The notes under the pieces are model-generated. The model saw only the letters and a program-made list of their open reading frames with translations. It did not search any database and was not told the origin of the DNA. A stretch of DNA of 64,000 nt from Bradyrhizobium sp. CB1717 (GTDB taxonomy: Bacteria; Pseudomonadota; Alphaproteobacteria; Rhizobiales; Xanthobacteraceae), in assembly GCF_029714325.1 (NCBI RefSeq), contig NZ_CP121666.1, positions 8,463,001-8,527,000 of the forward strand, read 5' to 3'. A program made the position numbers and the translations under genes. Positions within the stretch are counted from its first letter, which is position 1, and each line of letters begins with the position of its first letter. This document shows positions 1 to 9,616 of this stretch, piece after piece.

Positions 1-2
1 CG

Positions 3-1835
3 ATCCGGGATGCCGAGATGCCGGCAATGGCACATGCGCTGGAGCTGCTGCCGACGATGGAGTTTCCGCAGTCCGGCACGCTGGTGCCGGAGCTTGCGCG
101 CCTCTACAAATCGGCGAGCGAGCAGCAGAAGCAGTTCTGGGAGGAGGTCGTCAAGCCCAAGGACCAGCGCCGCGCCGGCCTGCCGAAGGAATATATGGAG
201 ACGACGCAGGGCCTGCTCGACACGCTCGACAAGCTCTCGAACGCCTTGGCCGCGACCGTCAATCACCAGGACGCGGCGATCGACCAGCTGCTGTCGATCA
301 AGCAGAATGCCTGGCTGCTCCGCAACACCGCGGGTGAAGCGTCGCTGATCATCTCCCTCGGACTCAACAGCGGCCGCATCGCGCCGGAGGCTCGCCTCGC
401 CTACACCCAGTTCGTCGGCGGGACGGCCGCGATGTGGAAGGCGCTGGAATTGTCGGCCTCGGGCATGCAGCTGCCGCCGGCCCTGTCGTCCGCCATGACT
501 GCTGCCAAGACCGCCTATTTCGATCTGCAATATCTGGCCCTTCGCGATCGCCTGGCCAACACGCTCGCCAATGGCGAGAAGGCCGAAATGACCGCGAACC
601 AGTGGACGCCGGTGACGGTGGGCCGCCTGTCCAGCGCGGTTGCCGTCGCCGAGACCGCTCTCGACGCCGCCAAGAACCACACGCTGGAGCAGCGCGGTGC
701 TGCGCTGCGCGCGCTGATCCTGCAGCTCGTGCTGCTCGCGCTCGCCGTCGCCCTCGCCCTCGGCGCGATCATGCTGGTCAGCCGCCGCGTGATCCGTCCG
801 CTCAACACCATCCGCGACGCCATGCTCAAGGTCGCCGGGGGCGATCTCGCCGTCGACAGCGGCTATCTCGACCGCAGGGACGAGATCGGCGCGCTCGCCG
901 GCGCGCTGGAGGCCTTCAAGCAGCAGGCCACCGACAAGCTCAAGATCGAGGCGCAGGAAAGCGAGCGCAATGCCGGCGCGTCCGCGCGCCAGCGCGCGAT
1001 CGAGACCTATGTCGGCGAGTTCGAGGGCGTGGTCCGCAAGACGCTCGGCGAACTCAGCGAAGCTTCCGGCGAGATGCGCAAGACCTCGGGCGATCTGTCC
1101 GCCGTGTCGCGCCAGACCAACGACCGCGTCCAGGTTGCCGGCAAGGCCTCCAACGACGCCTCGATGAGCGTCGACAGCGTCGCCGCCGCAGCCGAGGAGC
1201 TCTCGGCCTCGATCAATGACATCAGCCAGCAGGCCGCCCATGCCGCCGGCATCGCCGGCCGCGCCGTCACGCAAGCGCGCGAGACCGACGGCACCGTGCA
1301 GGGCCTGGCAAAATCCGCCGGGCGCATCGGCGAGGTCGTCGGCCTCATCAACACCATCGCAGCGCAGACCAATCTGCTGGCGCTCAACGCCACGATCGAG
1401 GCGGCGCGCGCGGGCGAGGCTGGCCGCGGCTTCGCCGTGGTCGCCTCCGAGGTGAAGTCGCTGGCGAGCCAGACCGCGAAGGCGACCGAGGAAATCTCGG
1501 AGCAGATCGCCGACATCCAGAAGGTCGCCGGAGACGCCATCAACGCGATCCAGACCATCGGCGGCATCATCGGCGAGGTGAACGAGGTCGCCACCGCGAT
1601 TGCGGCCGCCGTGCAGGAGCAGGGGGCGGCGACCCAGGAAATCACGCGCAGCACGCAATTTGCGGCGCAGGGCACCAAGAACGTCTCGGACAACATCACC
1701 GGCGTCAAGGCCGACGCGGATGCCGCCGCCGCGGCCGCGGACAATGTGAAGCACGCCTCCGAGATGCTGGAGAGCCAGAGCCGCCAGCTCGGTCACGAGG
1801 TCAGCGACTTCCTCGGCAAGATCCGCGCGGCGTAA
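3..1835 (+). CDS. Methyl-accepting chemotaxis protein, 5' end outside window
   Basis: Transmembrane chemoreceptor that passes a ligand signal to CheA/CheW. The reading frame is open to the left edge: the codons before the first ATG (position 18) continue the homology to the next gene (IRDAEMPAM against IRDILMPAL), so the true start and first membrane helix lie upstream. Visible are the rest of the helical sensor region, a second membrane helix (about nt 705-775), a HAMP domain ([15 protein letters not shown]) and the long signalling coiled coil with the conserved tip ([20 protein letters not shown], then [15 protein letters not shown]). The signalling half is almost identical to that of the neighbour at 2186, while the sensor half is much more diverged. 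The ligand is unknown. Confidence 0.93.
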   Translation: MRDAEMPAMAHALELLPTMEFPQSGTLVPELARLYKSASEQQKQFWEEVVKPKDQRRAGLPKEYMETTQGLLDTLDKLSNALAATVNHQDAAIDQLLSIKQNAWLLRNTAGEASLIISLGLNSGRIAPEARLAYTQFVGGTAAMWKALELSASGMQLPPALSSAMTAAKTAYFDLQYLALRDRLANTLANGEKAEMTANQWTPVTVGRLSSAVAVAETALDAAKNHTLEQRGAALRALILQLVLLALAVALALGAIMLVSRRVIRPLNTIRDAMLKVAGGDLAVDSGYLDRRDEIGALAGALEAFKQQATDKLKIEAQESERNAGASARQRAIETYVGEFEGVVRKTLGELSEASGEMRKTSGDLSAVSRQTNDRVQVAGKASNDASMSVDSVAAAAEELSASINDISQQAAHAAGIAGRAVTQARETDGTVQGLAKSAGRIGEVVGLINTIAAQTNLLALNATIEAARAGEAGRGFAVVASEVKSLASQTAKATEEISEQIADIQKVAGDAINAIQTIGGIIGEVNEVATAIAAAVQEQGAATQEITRSTQFAAQGTKNVSDNITGVKADADAAAAAADNVKHASEMLESQSRQLGHEVSDFLGKIRAA

Positions 1836-1875
1836 GGCTAGGCTTTATACACGCGCGGTCAGCCACTCCTTCGGC

Positions 1876-1995
1876 GTCGTCCTGGCGAAAGCCAGGACAC
1901 ATAACCACCGGCTGTCGTAACTGGCAGGCCGGTGGTTGGCATGTGCCTCCACGCTGACATTCGGGGTAATGGGTCCTGGCTTTCGCCAGGACGAC
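1876..1995. repeat. Palindromic intergenic mosaic repeat, copy 1
   Basis: Each outer arm is a hairpin: GTCCTGGC-GAAA-GCCAGGAC on the left and its complement GTCCTGGC-TTTC-GCCAGGAC on the right. Inside them lies a second inverted pair (AACCACCGGC and GCCGGTGGTT). The whole can fold as a cruciform or BIME-like RNA. Copies with the same layout occur at 4306-4426 and 16775-16897. The rest of the 1836-2185 gap shows no gene and probably holds the promoter of the next receptor. Confidence 0.85.
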
Positions 1996-2185
1996 GGTGG
2001 AGATAGCGCCCGTAATTTTACGGCAGGAGCACTGTCTAAGTTTTTACCCTTTTCGGGCCAAATGCGCCTCAAGCGCCTGCCGCACGGCAGGTGCCTCTGT
2101 CACGTGCAACCCTTTGGTCTTTCGAAGTTCGTCGGGGGGCTGCCGTTCGGGGCCACGAACTTCGAAATGCGTACCGGGGTGTCCG

Positions 2186-4279
2186 ATGCTCAACCGCCTG
2201 ACCGTATCCACGCTGCTGAAAGCGGTGATCCTCTCCACCGCGCTCGTTGTGGTCGTCGGCTTCTCGATCAGCGCATGGAGTTCATGGACCCGGCTTCAGC
2301 AGGCGAACCGGATCGTTGCGGTTTCCGGCGCCTCGGCCGAAGTGTTCAAGGCAATGGCGAACATCCGGGCCGACCGTTCGACCAGCAGCCGCCAGCTCAA
2401 CTCCGACGTCCAGTTGGACCAGGACATTGAAAAATACATCCGCGGAATCCGCGACATCCTGATGCCGGCACTGGCGCGCGCCATCGAGATTCTTCCCTCC
2501 ATCGACTTGCCGCAGGGCGAGGCGATGGTGTCCGACCTCAGTCGGCTGAACAAGCTGCTGCTTGAGAAGCAGGCAGAATTCTGGACCGAGGTCGCCAAGC
2601 CCAAGGCTTCCCGCCGCGCAGCACTCGCCAAGGAATATACCGACGCCGAGGACGGGCTGATGGCGATCCTCGAGAAGCTGGCGCCGATGCTCGGCGCGAG
2701 CGTCAATCATCAGGACGCGATCATCGACCAGTTCCTGATGATCAAGCAGATGGCCTGGCTCTTGCGCCTGAGTGCCGGCGAGTCCTCGCTGATCGTCGGA
2801 AACGCGCTCGGCACTGGCAAGATCACGCCCGAGCTTCAACTCGCCTATACCAAATTCGTTGGCGGCACCGATACCGCCTGGAATGCGATTGAGCTCGCCA
2901 CGGTCGGCATGCAACTACCGCCGGCGCTCGCCGCGGCCATGGCGAACGCCAAGGCCGTTTATTTCGACCCGCAATACGCCACCACGCGCGACGGCATCAT
3001 TGCCGCGGTCGCCAAGGGCGAAAAGCCATCGATGACCGCGAACCAGTGGAGCCCCTACTCGGTGGGCCGCATGGCGAGCGCGATCAAGCTCGCCGATGCC
3101 GCGCTCGAGGCGGCCAAGGACCATTCCGCGACCCAGCGCGCGGCCGCGGTGCAGCTGCTGATCGTCAATATCGCCCTTCTCGTTGCCGCGATCGTCCTGA
3201 CCGGCGCCGCCATGCTGGCGGTCAGCCGCCGCGTGATCACGCCGCTGCACCGGATCCGCGACGCCATGCTGGAGGTGGCCGGCGGCGACCTCACCATCGA
3301 CAGCGGTTATCTCGACCGTCACGACGAGATCGGCTCGCTTGCGGGCGCGCTGGAGACGTTCAAGCAGCAGGCGATCGACAAGCTCAAGATCGAGGAGCAG
3401 GAGCGCGAGCGCAACGCGGGTGCCGCCGCGCGCCAGCGCGCGATGGAGGCCTATGTCGGCGAGTTCGAGGGCGTGGTGCGCAAGTCGCTGGGCGAATTGA
3501 GCGAAGCCTCTGGCGAGATGCGCAAGACCTCGGGCGACCTCTCCGCGGTCTCGCGCCAAACCAACGAGCGCGTCGAGATCGCCGGCAAGGCCTCCAACGA
3601 CGCCTCCATGAGCGTCGACAGCGTGGCCGCTGCCGCCGAGGAACTGTCGGCCTCGATCAACGACATCAGCCAGCAGGCCGCGCATGCCGCCGGCATCGCC
3701 AGCCGGGCCGTCAACCAGGCCCGCGAGACCGACAGCACCGTACAGGGACTGGCGCAATCCGCCGGGCGGATCGGTGAGGTCGTCGGGCTGATCAACACCA
3801 TCGCGGCGCAGACCAACCTGCTGGCGCTCAACGCCACCATCGAGGCTGCGCGCGCCGGCGAGGCCGGCCGCGGCTTTGCCGTGGTTGCCTCTGAAGTGAA
3901 GTCGCTGGCCAGCCAGACCGCCAAGGCGACCGAGGAGATCTCCGAGCAGATCGCCGACATCCAGAAGGTCGCGGGCGATGCCATCAACGCGATCCAGGCG
4001 ATCGGCGGCATCATCGGCGAGGTCAACGAAGTCGCGACCGCGATCGCCGCCGCCGTTCAGGAACAGGGCGCGGCGACGCAGGAGATCACCCGCAGCACGC
4101 AATATGCGGCGCAGGGCACCAAGAACGTCTCGGACAACATCACCGGCGTGAAGGCCGACGCCGACACCGCGGCCGGCGCCGCGGAGAACGTCAAGCAGGC
4201 CTCCGAAACGCTGGAGACGCAGAGCCGCCAACTCGGCCAGCAGGTCAGCGACTTCCTGGGCAAGATCCGGGCGGCGTAG
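2186..4279 (+). CDS. Methyl-accepting chemotaxis protein
   Basis: Complete chemoreceptor of 697 aa. The start ATG at 2186 ([16 protein letters not shown]) is chosen because it puts the first membrane helix at residues 10-30; the frame is open further upstream but that extension is Cys/Arg-rich and unlike a receptor. Order: TM1, a mostly helical periplasmic sensor (about 35-315), TM2 (about 320-348), HAMP (about 348-400, [15 protein letters not shown]), then the methylation and signalling helices with the tip near residues 540-575 ([20 protein letters not shown]). No CheB/CheR-tethering pentapeptide is present; the C-terminus is FLGKIRAA. It is a tandem paralogue of the receptor ending at 1835. 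No che genes are nearby, so it must use a chemosensory array encoded elsewhere. Confidence 0.95.
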   Translation: MLNRLTVSTLLKAVILSTALVVVVGFSISAWSSWTRLQQANRIVAVSGASAEVFKAMANIRADRSTSSRQLNSDVQLDQDIEKYIRGIRDILMPALARAIEILPSIDLPQGEAMVSDLSRLNKLLLEKQAEFWTEVAKPKASRRAALAKEYTDAEDGLMAILEKLAPMLGASVNHQDAIIDQFLMIKQMAWLLRLSAGESSLIVGNALGTGKITPELQLAYTKFVGGTDTAWNAIELATVGMQLPPALAAAMANAKAVYFDPQYATTRDGIIAAVAKGEKPSMTANQWSPYSVGRMASAIKLADAALEAAKDHSATQRAAAVQLLIVNIALLVAAIVLTGAAMLAVSRRVITPLHRIRDAMLEVAGGDLTIDSGYLDRHDEIGSLAGALETFKQQAIDKLKIEEQERERNAGAAARQRAMEAYVGEFEGVVRKSLGELSEASGEMRKTSGDLSAVSRQTNERVEIAGKASNDASMSVDSVAAAAEELSASINDISQQAAHAAGIASRAVNQARETDSTVQGLAQSAGRIGEVVGLINTIAAQTNLLALNATIEAARAGEAGRGFAVVASEVKSLASQTAKATEEISEQIADIQKVAGDAINAIQAIGGIIGEVNEVATAIAAAVQEQGAATQEITRSTQYAAQGTKNVSDNITGVKADADTAAGAAENVKQASETLETQSRQLGQQVSDFLGKIRAA

Positions 4280-4305
4280 GGAAGCGCCAGCGTAACACGA
4301 TCGAC

Positions 4306-4426
4306 GTCGTCCTGGCGAAAGCCAGGACCCATAACCACCGGCCTCTGCAATGGGCAGGCTGGTGGTTATCTGCGTGCCGCCAAACTCACATTCGGGGTAA
4401 TGGGTCCTGGCTTTCGCCAGGACGAC
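4306..4426. repeat. Palindromic intergenic mosaic repeat, copy 2
   Basis: Same architecture as 1876-1995: outer arms GTCCTGGC-GAAA-GCCAGGAC and GTCCTGGC-TTTC-GCCAGGAC, inner arms AACCACCGGC and CTGGTGGTT. It lies between the converging ends of the chemoreceptor and the DUF2865 gene, where its hairpins could act as a bidirectional transcription barrier. Confidence 0.85.
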
Positions 4427-4437
4427 GTGGGGAAACC

Positions 4438-5085
4438 CTACTCCTTCGCCACCACCGGCACCTGGCGGAATTTGGCCCGGACCGAATCCGGCAGCGGCGA
4501 GAAATTCATCGCGACGCCGCGGCGGTCGTTGGCGTTGCGGTTCGCAACGACCAGACCGCCCGCTCCCGCAACGATGTCACCCTTGCGCAAGGTGGGGTCG
4601 TCCTCGACCTTGACCTGGGCAAGCCCCACCGGATCCTTGCCGTTGCAGGTGCAGCCCGCAACGATCTCGTTGCGGTAGCGGAACGCGTTCGGCAGGTCGG
4701 AGTAGGATTTCCCGCTCTCGTTCGTGGCGTCGTCGATGTTGCTGCCATAAACCAGCGAAGTTTCGGAAGTCGGACAGAAGCTCTTGCAGGATTGCGCCTT
4801 GCTCTCGGCGTCACTCCCCTGCGCAGGGAAATAGCGACCGTCGCAGCCGCGCACACAGTAGGCCGTGCCGCCGCCATAGGCAGCCCGCTGCCGCGGCGCA
4901 TCGTAGCGCGGCATGTCGTCATTCGGGAACGGAGTGCGGATCTGTGGAGGCCGCGCTCCGAACGCGCCGAACAGTGCCGAGAAAAAATCTTCCGCATGCG
5001 CGGACGGCGCCAATCCCGGACCGGCCGAGATAGCGACCAGAACTGCCGCACCGCCAGCCAGCTTGCCAATCAGGCGTCTCTTCAT
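4438..5085 (-). CDS. DUF2865 secreted protein
   Basis: Exported protein of 215 aa and unknown function. The N-terminus (MKRRLIGKLAGGAAVLVAIS...APSAHA/ED) is a Sec signal peptide. The mature part carries spaced cysteines (YCVRGCDGRYFP, CKSFCPTSET, GCTCNG) typical of DUF2865, plus the conserved YGSNIDDA segment; the cysteines probably form disulfides in the periplasm. It is followed on the same strand by nothing but the repeat, and preceded 19 bp upstream by the L,D-transpeptidase gene, so the two are probably co-transcribed and the protein may work at the envelope. The family assignment is from recognition of the motif pattern. Confidence 0.8.
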   Translation of the reverse strand: MKRRLIGKLAGGAAVLVAISAGPGLAPSAHAEDFFSALFGAFGARPPQIRTPFPNDDMPRYDAPRQRAAYGGGTAYCVRGCDGRYFPAQGSDAESKAQSCKSFCPTSETSLVYGSNIDDATNESGKSYSDLPNAFRYRNEIVAGCTCNGKDPVGLAQVKVEDDPTLRKGDIVAGAGGLVVANRNANDRRGVAMNFSPLPDSVRAKFRQVPVVAKE

Positions 5086-5104
5086 ATCACCTCACTCAAA
5101 CTCT

Positions 5105-5884
5105 TCAGTTCACGGCAGACGGGGAGATGTTCAAGGCCTGCCGGCCCGACGGCACCGTCGTCGCCGCGGGGCGCCTGCGCCAGGAATCACTTCCCTTGTC
5201 GCCGCCCTTCGCCATCAGCGGGGCGTTCTTCGGCAGCACGACGACCTTGGCGCCGACATTGACGCGGCTGAACAGGTCGGTGACGTCCTCGTTGGTCATG
5301 CGGATGCAGCCGGAGGAGACGAACTTGCCGATGGTGGTGGGATCGTTGGTGCCGTGGATGCGATACTCACTCGATCCCAGATACATCGCGCGCGCGCCGA
5401 GCGGATTGCCGGGGCCGCCGGCGACGAAGCGCGGCAGGTAAGGCTGGCGCGCGATCATCTCGGCGGGTGGATGCCAGTCCGGCCATTCCGCCTTGCGGCT
5501 GATGTTCTGGACGCCCGACCAGGTAAAACCCTCGCGGCCGACGCCGACGCCATAGCGGATGGCCCGGCCATTGCCGAGCACGTAATAGAGGTATGTATTG
5601 CCGGTATCGATCACGATGGTGCCGGCCGGCTCGCTGCGGTCAAAACTGACGATCTGCCTGCGCAGCCGGTCGGGAAGCCGGGCATCCTCATCGGTCGCCT
5701 GCGCCTCGTCGTTCACATAGCCGTGCGAATAGATCTGAGCTTGCGGATAGGCTTGCGGCTGCATCGGGACATAGCCGAGCGTTTGCGCGCTCGCGGCTCC
5801 GAAGGGGGCGACAAGCAGTGCGGCGAAGGCAAAAGCGGTGGCGGCGCGCGGCGAGAAGCGGCGGGCTGGAGAGACCATTGTCAT
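5105..5884 (-). CDS. L,D-transpeptidase (YkuD family)
   Basis: Periplasmic enzyme of 259 aa expected to make 3-3 peptidoglycan cross-links or to attach proteins to peptidoglycan. An N-terminal signal peptide (AATAFAFAALLVAPFGAASA) is followed by a YkuD domain at about 80-225. The catalytic block is visible: HGTNDPTTIGKFVSSGCIRM, with His and the Ser-x-Gly-Cys nucleophile, then N-E-D. The Ser/Pro/Arg-rich tail is not conserved. It is the first gene of a unit with the DUF2865 gene. A match to the EcfG promoter lies 49 bp upstream of the ATG, suggesting induction in the general stress response. Confidence 0.92.
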   Translation of the reverse strand: MTMVSPARRFSPRAATAFAFAALLVAPFGAASAQTLGYVPMQPQAYPQAQIYSHGYVNDEAQATDEDARLPDRLRRQIVSFDRSEPAGTIVIDTGNTYLYYVLGNGRAIRYGVGVGREGFTWSGVQNISRKAEWPDWHPPAEMIARQPYLPRFVAGGPGNPLGARAMYLGSSEYRIHGTNDPTTIGKFVSSGCIRMTNEDVTDLFSRVNVGAKVVVLPKNAPLMAKGGDKGSDSWRRRPAATTVPSGRQALNISPSAVN

Positions 5885-5932
5885 GAGCTGCCCCGTTGGA
5901 TGTGCGCATCAGGGTGATGCGGCTTGCCAACA

Positions 5933-5958
5933 AACGCAGCCGAGCCGACTCAGGTTCC
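5933..5958 (-). promoter_or_regulatory. Candidate EcfG (general stress sigma) promoter
   Basis: On the minus strand the sequence reads GGAAC-N17-CGTT (GGAAC at 5958-5954, CGTT at 5936-5933), the alphaproteobacterial EcfG consensus GGAAC-N16/17-CGTT with no mismatch. It is 49 bp upstream of the L,D-transpeptidase ATG. Its activity is inferred. Confidence 0.55.
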
Positions 5959-6093
5959 GCCTCTCGATGCGGCGGCGACGTCACAGTCAAGCGAGCGCAG
6001 CTTCACGAAGCCGCGATGGAACCCCGGCGCCGCCTCGGACGTTGTGACGTCATCAATGGGCGCGCGGAAGCTTTCCGTGCGGGAGAGGGTATT

Positions 6094-7206
6094 GTGCGCG
6101 TCCTTCCCAGTGAACGTCTGATTCCCGGCGGCGGCGAAGGTGAGCCGCTCCCCGGCAGCCATGCTGACCTGCCGCCAGTCATCCGCCGCACCGAGTTCGT
6201 CGCCTTCGCGATCGCCGGCCTGCTGCTGATCGCAGTGGTCGCGGTGCTCTACGTTGCAAGGGCGTTCTTCCTCCCCGTGGTGATGGCCTTTGTCGTCGGC
6301 ACGATGCTGTCCCCGGCTGCGACCTTCCTGGAAAACCGCAAGGTGCCGCGCGGGCTGGGCGCAGTCCTGATCGTGATTGCCGTGACCGCCGTGGTGACCT
6401 TCGTCGTCGCGCTGATCGCCTCGCCCGTGATGGAGTGGAGCTCGCGCCTGCCCGAGCTCGGCGCGCAGTTGAAAGACAAGCTGCACGTGTTCGACCGGCC
6501 GCTGATGCTGTGGCGCGAGCTGCAAGCCATGGTCGGCGGCTCGGAGGGGCTGCCGAGCTTCCAGCTGCCGAAATTCGAATGGGTGCAGCCGACGCTGGAA
6601 TTCCTCTCGCCCACCTTCACCGAATTCCTGCTGTTCTTCGTCACGCTGATCCTGTTCATCGCGAGCTGGCGCGATCTGCGGCGGGCGTTGATCATGACGT
6701 TCAGCGACCGCGATGCGCGGCTGCGCACGCTGCGCATTCTCAACGAGATCGAGGTCCATCTCGGCAGTTACCTGCTGACGGTGACCGTCATCAATATCGG
6801 CGTGGGCATTGCCGCCGGATTGGTCTGCGCCCTGACCGGCATGCCCAACCCGGCCGGCCTGGGCGCACTTGCCGCAACCCTCAACTTCATCCCGATCATC
6901 GGGCCGATTGCGATGTTCGCCATATTGGTCGTGGTGGGCCTCGTCGCCTTCCCGACCATCGGCGGCGGCCTGGCTGCCGCCATCGCCTTCGGCGGCATCA
7001 CCTTCCTGGAGGGACATTTCGTCACGCCGACCATCATCGGCCGCCGCCTGGCGCTGAATGCGCTGGCGGTGCTGCTGGCGCTGGCGTTCTGGACCTGGTT
7101 GTGGGGGCCGATGGGTGCCTTCCTGTCGTCGCCGCTACTCATCGTCGGGCTGATCCTGAAGGAACATCTTTTGCCGGAGGATGCGCCGCAGCTGCCGCAG
7201 GAGTAA
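6094..7206 (+). CDS. AI-2E family transporter (PerM/TqsA-like permease)
   Basis: Inner-membrane protein of the AI-2 exporter superfamily, 370 aa from GTG 6094. The start is chosen because GGGAGAGGG lies 5-12 bp upstream and the protein then begins shortly before the first helix (FVAFAIAGLLLIAVVAVLYV); the frame stays open to 5896 but that part is hydrophilic and overlaps the divergent promoter. About seven to eight hydrophobic helices follow, with the conserved NFIPIIGPI segment and the C-terminal pair around FLEGHFVTPTIIGRRL. Family members export signalling molecules, protons or ions; the substrate here cannot be told. It is divergent from the L,D-transpeptidase. Confidence 0.88.
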   Translation: MRVLPSERLIPGGGEGEPLPGSHADLPPVIRRTEFVAFAIAGLLLIAVVAVLYVARAFFLPVVMAFVVGTMLSPAATFLENRKVPRGLGAVLIVIAVTAVVTFVVALIASPVMEWSSRLPELGAQLKDKLHVFDRPLMLWRELQAMVGGSEGLPSFQLPKFEWVQPTLEFLSPTFTEFLLFFVTLILFIASWRDLRRALIMTFSDRDARLRTLRILNEIEVHLGSYLLTVTVINIGVGIAAGLVCALTGMPNPAGLGALAATLNFIPIIGPIAMFAILVVVGLVAFPTIGGGLAAAIAFGGITFLEGHFVTPTIIGRRLALNALAVLLALAFWTWLWGPMGAFLSSPLLIVGLILKEHLLPEDAPQLPQE

Positions 7207-7221
7207 CCGGTTTCCGCAATC

Positions 7222-7246
7222 GGAACTTACCCGACGACGAAACGTT
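7222..7246 (+). promoter_or_regulatory. Candidate EcfG (general stress sigma) promoter
   Basis: GGAAC (7222-7226), a 16-bp spacer and CGTT (7243-7246) match the EcfG consensus exactly. It ends 39 bp before the ATG of the DUF883 gene, in the 79-bp gap after the permease gene. Confidence 0.6.
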
Positions 7247-7285
7247 TTCCGGCTATCTCAGCCGCAAACAGTTCGGAGCTTCCTG

Positions 7286-7657
7286 ATGTCAACGACCAGT
7301 GCCGAAGCCGGAATGAGCGACTGGACCGACAAAGCCTCCAGAGAACGCCTCGAGAAGGATGTAGCAGCCGTGAAAAGCGATATCGCCGCCCTCACCGACC
7401 AGATCACCGACGCGCTCAATACCTTTGCCAATTCCACCAGCAAGCAGGCCAGGCGGGGCTATCGCCAGGCGCGCGAGAACATGGATTCCGCGATCGACGA
7501 CATGTCGGAGCGCAGCAGCGCCATGATGGGCGCAGCGCAGGATGCCTATGGATCGATCGAGGAGACGCTGGAAGAGGCGATCACGCAGCGGCCGCTGGCG
7601 ACCGTCGGGCTCGCGCTCGGCATCGGCTTCCTGATCGGCATCGCCTGGCGCCGGTAA
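7286..7657 (+). CDS. DUF883 (ElaB/YqjD-like) membrane-anchored stress protein
   Basis: Small protein of 123 aa. The ATG at 7286 has GGAG 7 bp upstream; the open extension before it is not protein-like. Residues 15-90 form an amphipathic helical region (SRERLEKDVAAVKSDIAALT), and the C-terminus is a glycine-rich membrane helix ending in Arg-Arg (GLALGIGFLIGIAWRR), as in the YqjD/ElaB family, whose E. coli members bind ribosomes at the inner membrane in stationary phase. An EcfG promoter match lies immediately upstream. The following membrane protein gene is probably in the same unit. Confidence 0.85.
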   Translation: MSTTSAEAGMSDWTDKASRERLEKDVAAVKSDIAALTDQITDALNTFANSTSKQARRGYRQARENMDSAIDDMSERSSAMMGAAQDAYGSIEETLEEAITQRPLATVGLALGIGFLIGIAWRR

Positions 7658-7746
7658 GGATGCCCGGCCAACGTTGAGGCGGCGCCGCCGCGCCGCCAAG
7701 GCCGGCTTGTGACATCCAGGCTTGTGGGGATCCGAGGAGCAAGGCC

Positions 7747-8202
7747 ATGTTCCAGCGCATCATCGACGGCATCAGTGCATCGACCGGCACGACGGTCCGG
7801 CTGACGTCGCTTGCCGCGGGCGCCGCATTCGCGTTGTTCATCACGACATGCTTCCTCTGCGCCGCGGCCTTCATCGCGGTGCTCGAAAAATACGGTCCGG
7901 TGCAGGCCTGCCTCACCGGTGCCGGCGTCTTCTTTCTGCTGACCTTGACCGTCGCGGTGAGCTACTGGGCGTACAGACGGCAATTGCGCAAGGAGGCCCG
8001 CATCGCGGCCGAGCGCGCCGCGAAGTCGACGGTCCAGAGCATGCTCGCCGACCCCATGCTGCTCGCCACCGGGCTGCAGATCGTCCGTGCCATCGGGGTC
8101 AAGCGGCTGTTGCCGATCCTGGCCATCGGCGGCGTTGCGCTGGGAATCATGGCGAGCCGCGCCGGCGTCCCCGACGAAGCATCGGCAGAGCCCGCCGAGT
8201 AA
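7747..8202 (+). CDS. Putative inner-membrane protein of unknown function
   Basis: Protein of 151 aa with two clear N-terminal helices (about 20-45 and 55-78), a basic cytosolic turn (YRRQLRKEARIAAERAAK) and a third short hydrophobic stretch (LLPILAIGGVALGIM). It resembles the small membrane proteins that accompany DUF883 genes, and YqjE/holin-like proteins in layout, but I cannot name a family. AGGAGC precedes the ATG at a normal distance. It is 89 bp downstream of the DUF883 gene and probably co-expressed with it. Confidence 0.75.
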   Translation: MFQRIIDGISASTGTTVRLTSLAAGAAFALFITTCFLCAAAFIAVLEKYGPVQACLTGAGVFFLLTLTVAVSYWAYRRQLRKEARIAAERAAKSTVQSMLADPMLLATGLQIVRAIGVKRLLPILAIGGVALGIMASRAGVPDEASAEPAE

Positions 8203-8213
8203 CGGCCGGCATC

Positions 8214-8396
8214 TCAGCCGCGGCTGCGGACGATACAGATCGCGGCCACCGCGAGCGGAATGGTCAACGCGCCCCAGGACAGCGGCAGCCAAATTCCGGT
8301 CTGACCAATCAACGCCGCGAACAGGCCGAAAATGCTCAGGGCCGCGAGCAACGCAGGCCAGCGCCAGATCAGGTTGAGCGAGCGGCGGGCCGTCAT
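8214..8396 (-). CDS. Small membrane protein coupled to the PepSY gene
   Basis: 60-aa protein with two hydrophobic helices (ALLAALSIFGLFAALIG and ALTIPLAVAAICIV). Its ATG overlaps the stop codon of the upstream PepSY gene (ATGA), which argues for translational coupling and a real gene. The function is unknown; the context suggests an accessory of the siderophore-iron uptake unit. Confidence 0.7.
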   Translation of the reverse strand: MTARRSLNLIWRWPALLAALSIFGLFAALIGQTGIWLPLSWGALTIPLAVAAICIVRSRG

Positions 8397-9607
8397 TCTG
8401 CTGCTCCCGGCGACGACAGCGGCAGGGTCGCGGCGGGCCGCTGTTGCGTCTTCGCGGCCTGCGGCCGCGCAAGCCAGAGATAGAGCCCGCTGCCGAGCAC
8501 GAAGATCGTCACGAGGTCCAGCACCACCCAGATGATCTTCAGCGGCATGCCGCCATAGTCGCCGAAATGCAGCGGGCGCGACAGTTCCAGCGCGCGAAGG
8601 TACCAGGGCATGGTGACCGCGGACACCAGCGCTCCGCTTCTCGCATCGACCAGCACCGGGCTGAACAGGCGCGAGGTCAGCGGCTCCTTGCCCTTGGTCC
8701 AGACCACGTAGTGGAAGGGCGAACCGAACGGCGAGCCGGGATACACGACGCTGGTCGCGGTCATGTCGGGGAAGGCCGCCTTCACCGTGTCATAGGCCGC
8801 CTGCGGCGAGGACAGCTCCGACGTGTGCGGCACCGGCTTGCCCTGCAGCGGCGCCAGCATCGCGCGGACGTCGGTCTGCTGCCACAGCGCGAACAGCGGC
8901 GTCGAGAGCTCGTTGATCACGCCGGTGGTGCCGACCACCAGCGCCCAGCCGACGGTGACGACGCCGAGCAGGTTATGCAGGTCGAGCCATTTCAGCCGTG
9001 GCGACCTCGCCGCGCGCACGGTGCCGAAATCCAGCTTGCGCATGAAGGGCCCGTAGATCGCGATGCCGGAGACGATCGCTGCGATGAACAGAAGCGCCAT
9101 CGCGCCGAGGAACAATTCGCCCGCAAGCCCTGCGAACAGGTCGCGGTGCAGCGACAGCATCAATTGCAGGAATGTCAGCCCGTCCTCCCCGAACGGTTTG
9201 GTCTGCTTCAGCACATCGCCGGTGTGGGCGTCGAACCGGATCGAGTGCAGCGACCTGCGGTTGGCCTTGAAGGCCTCCCAGGAGCTCGCCATGAACACCA
9301 TGATCTTGGGCTCGTCATCGTCGACGAACACCGAGAGGATGGTCTCGCCGGGATACAGCTTCCGGCTGGCCCCGACCACCCGGTCAAGGCTGACATTGGG
9401 CGTGCCCTCGGCGACCTGCGCATAGGGCAAGGCGTCGTCGAGCAGGCCGTCGATCTCGTCGCGCAACACCAGCGGCAGGCCGGTGATGCAGATCAGCAGC
9501 AGGAACAGCGTGCAGATCAGGCTCGACCATTTATGCACGAACAGCCAGCGCCGCAGCGCGGGCGTTCGCTCATAGACACGTTCCCTGGAGATCGCCTGTT
9601 CGGTCAT
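8393..9607 (-). CDS. PepSY-associated TM helix protein (PiuB-like)
   Basis: 404-aa inner-membrane protein with four main helices (near 28-50, 160-185, 210-235 and close to the C-terminus) and periplasmic PepSY-type segments (DAHTGDVL, DARSGALV). Proteins of this kind are usually encoded beside TonB-dependent siderophore receptors and are thought to help reduce or release iron at the inner membrane. It starts 9 bp after the receptor gene and overlaps the following small gene by 4 bp, so all three form one operon. The exact activity is not known. Confidence 0.88.
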   Translation of the reverse strand: MTEQAISRERVYERTPALRRWLFVHKWSSLICTLFLLLICITGLPLVLRDEIDGLLDDALPYAQVAEGTPNVSLDRVVGASRKLYPGETILSVFVDDDEPKIMVFMASSWEAFKANRRSLHSIRFDAHTGDVLKQTKPFGEDGLTFLQLMLSLHRDLFAGLAGELFLGAMALLFIAAIVSGIAIYGPFMRKLDFGTVRAARSPRLKWLDLHNLLGVVTVGWALVVGTTGVINELSTPLFALWQQTDVRAMLAPLQGKPVPHTSELSSPQAAYDTVKAAFPDMTATSVVYPGSPFGSPFHYVVWTKGKEPLTSRLFSPVLVDARSGALVSAVTMPWYLRALELSRPLHFGDYGGMPLKIIWVVLDLVTIFVLGSGLYLWLARPQAAKTQQRPAATLPLSSPGAAE

Positions 9608-9616
9608 GCCGTTCCT

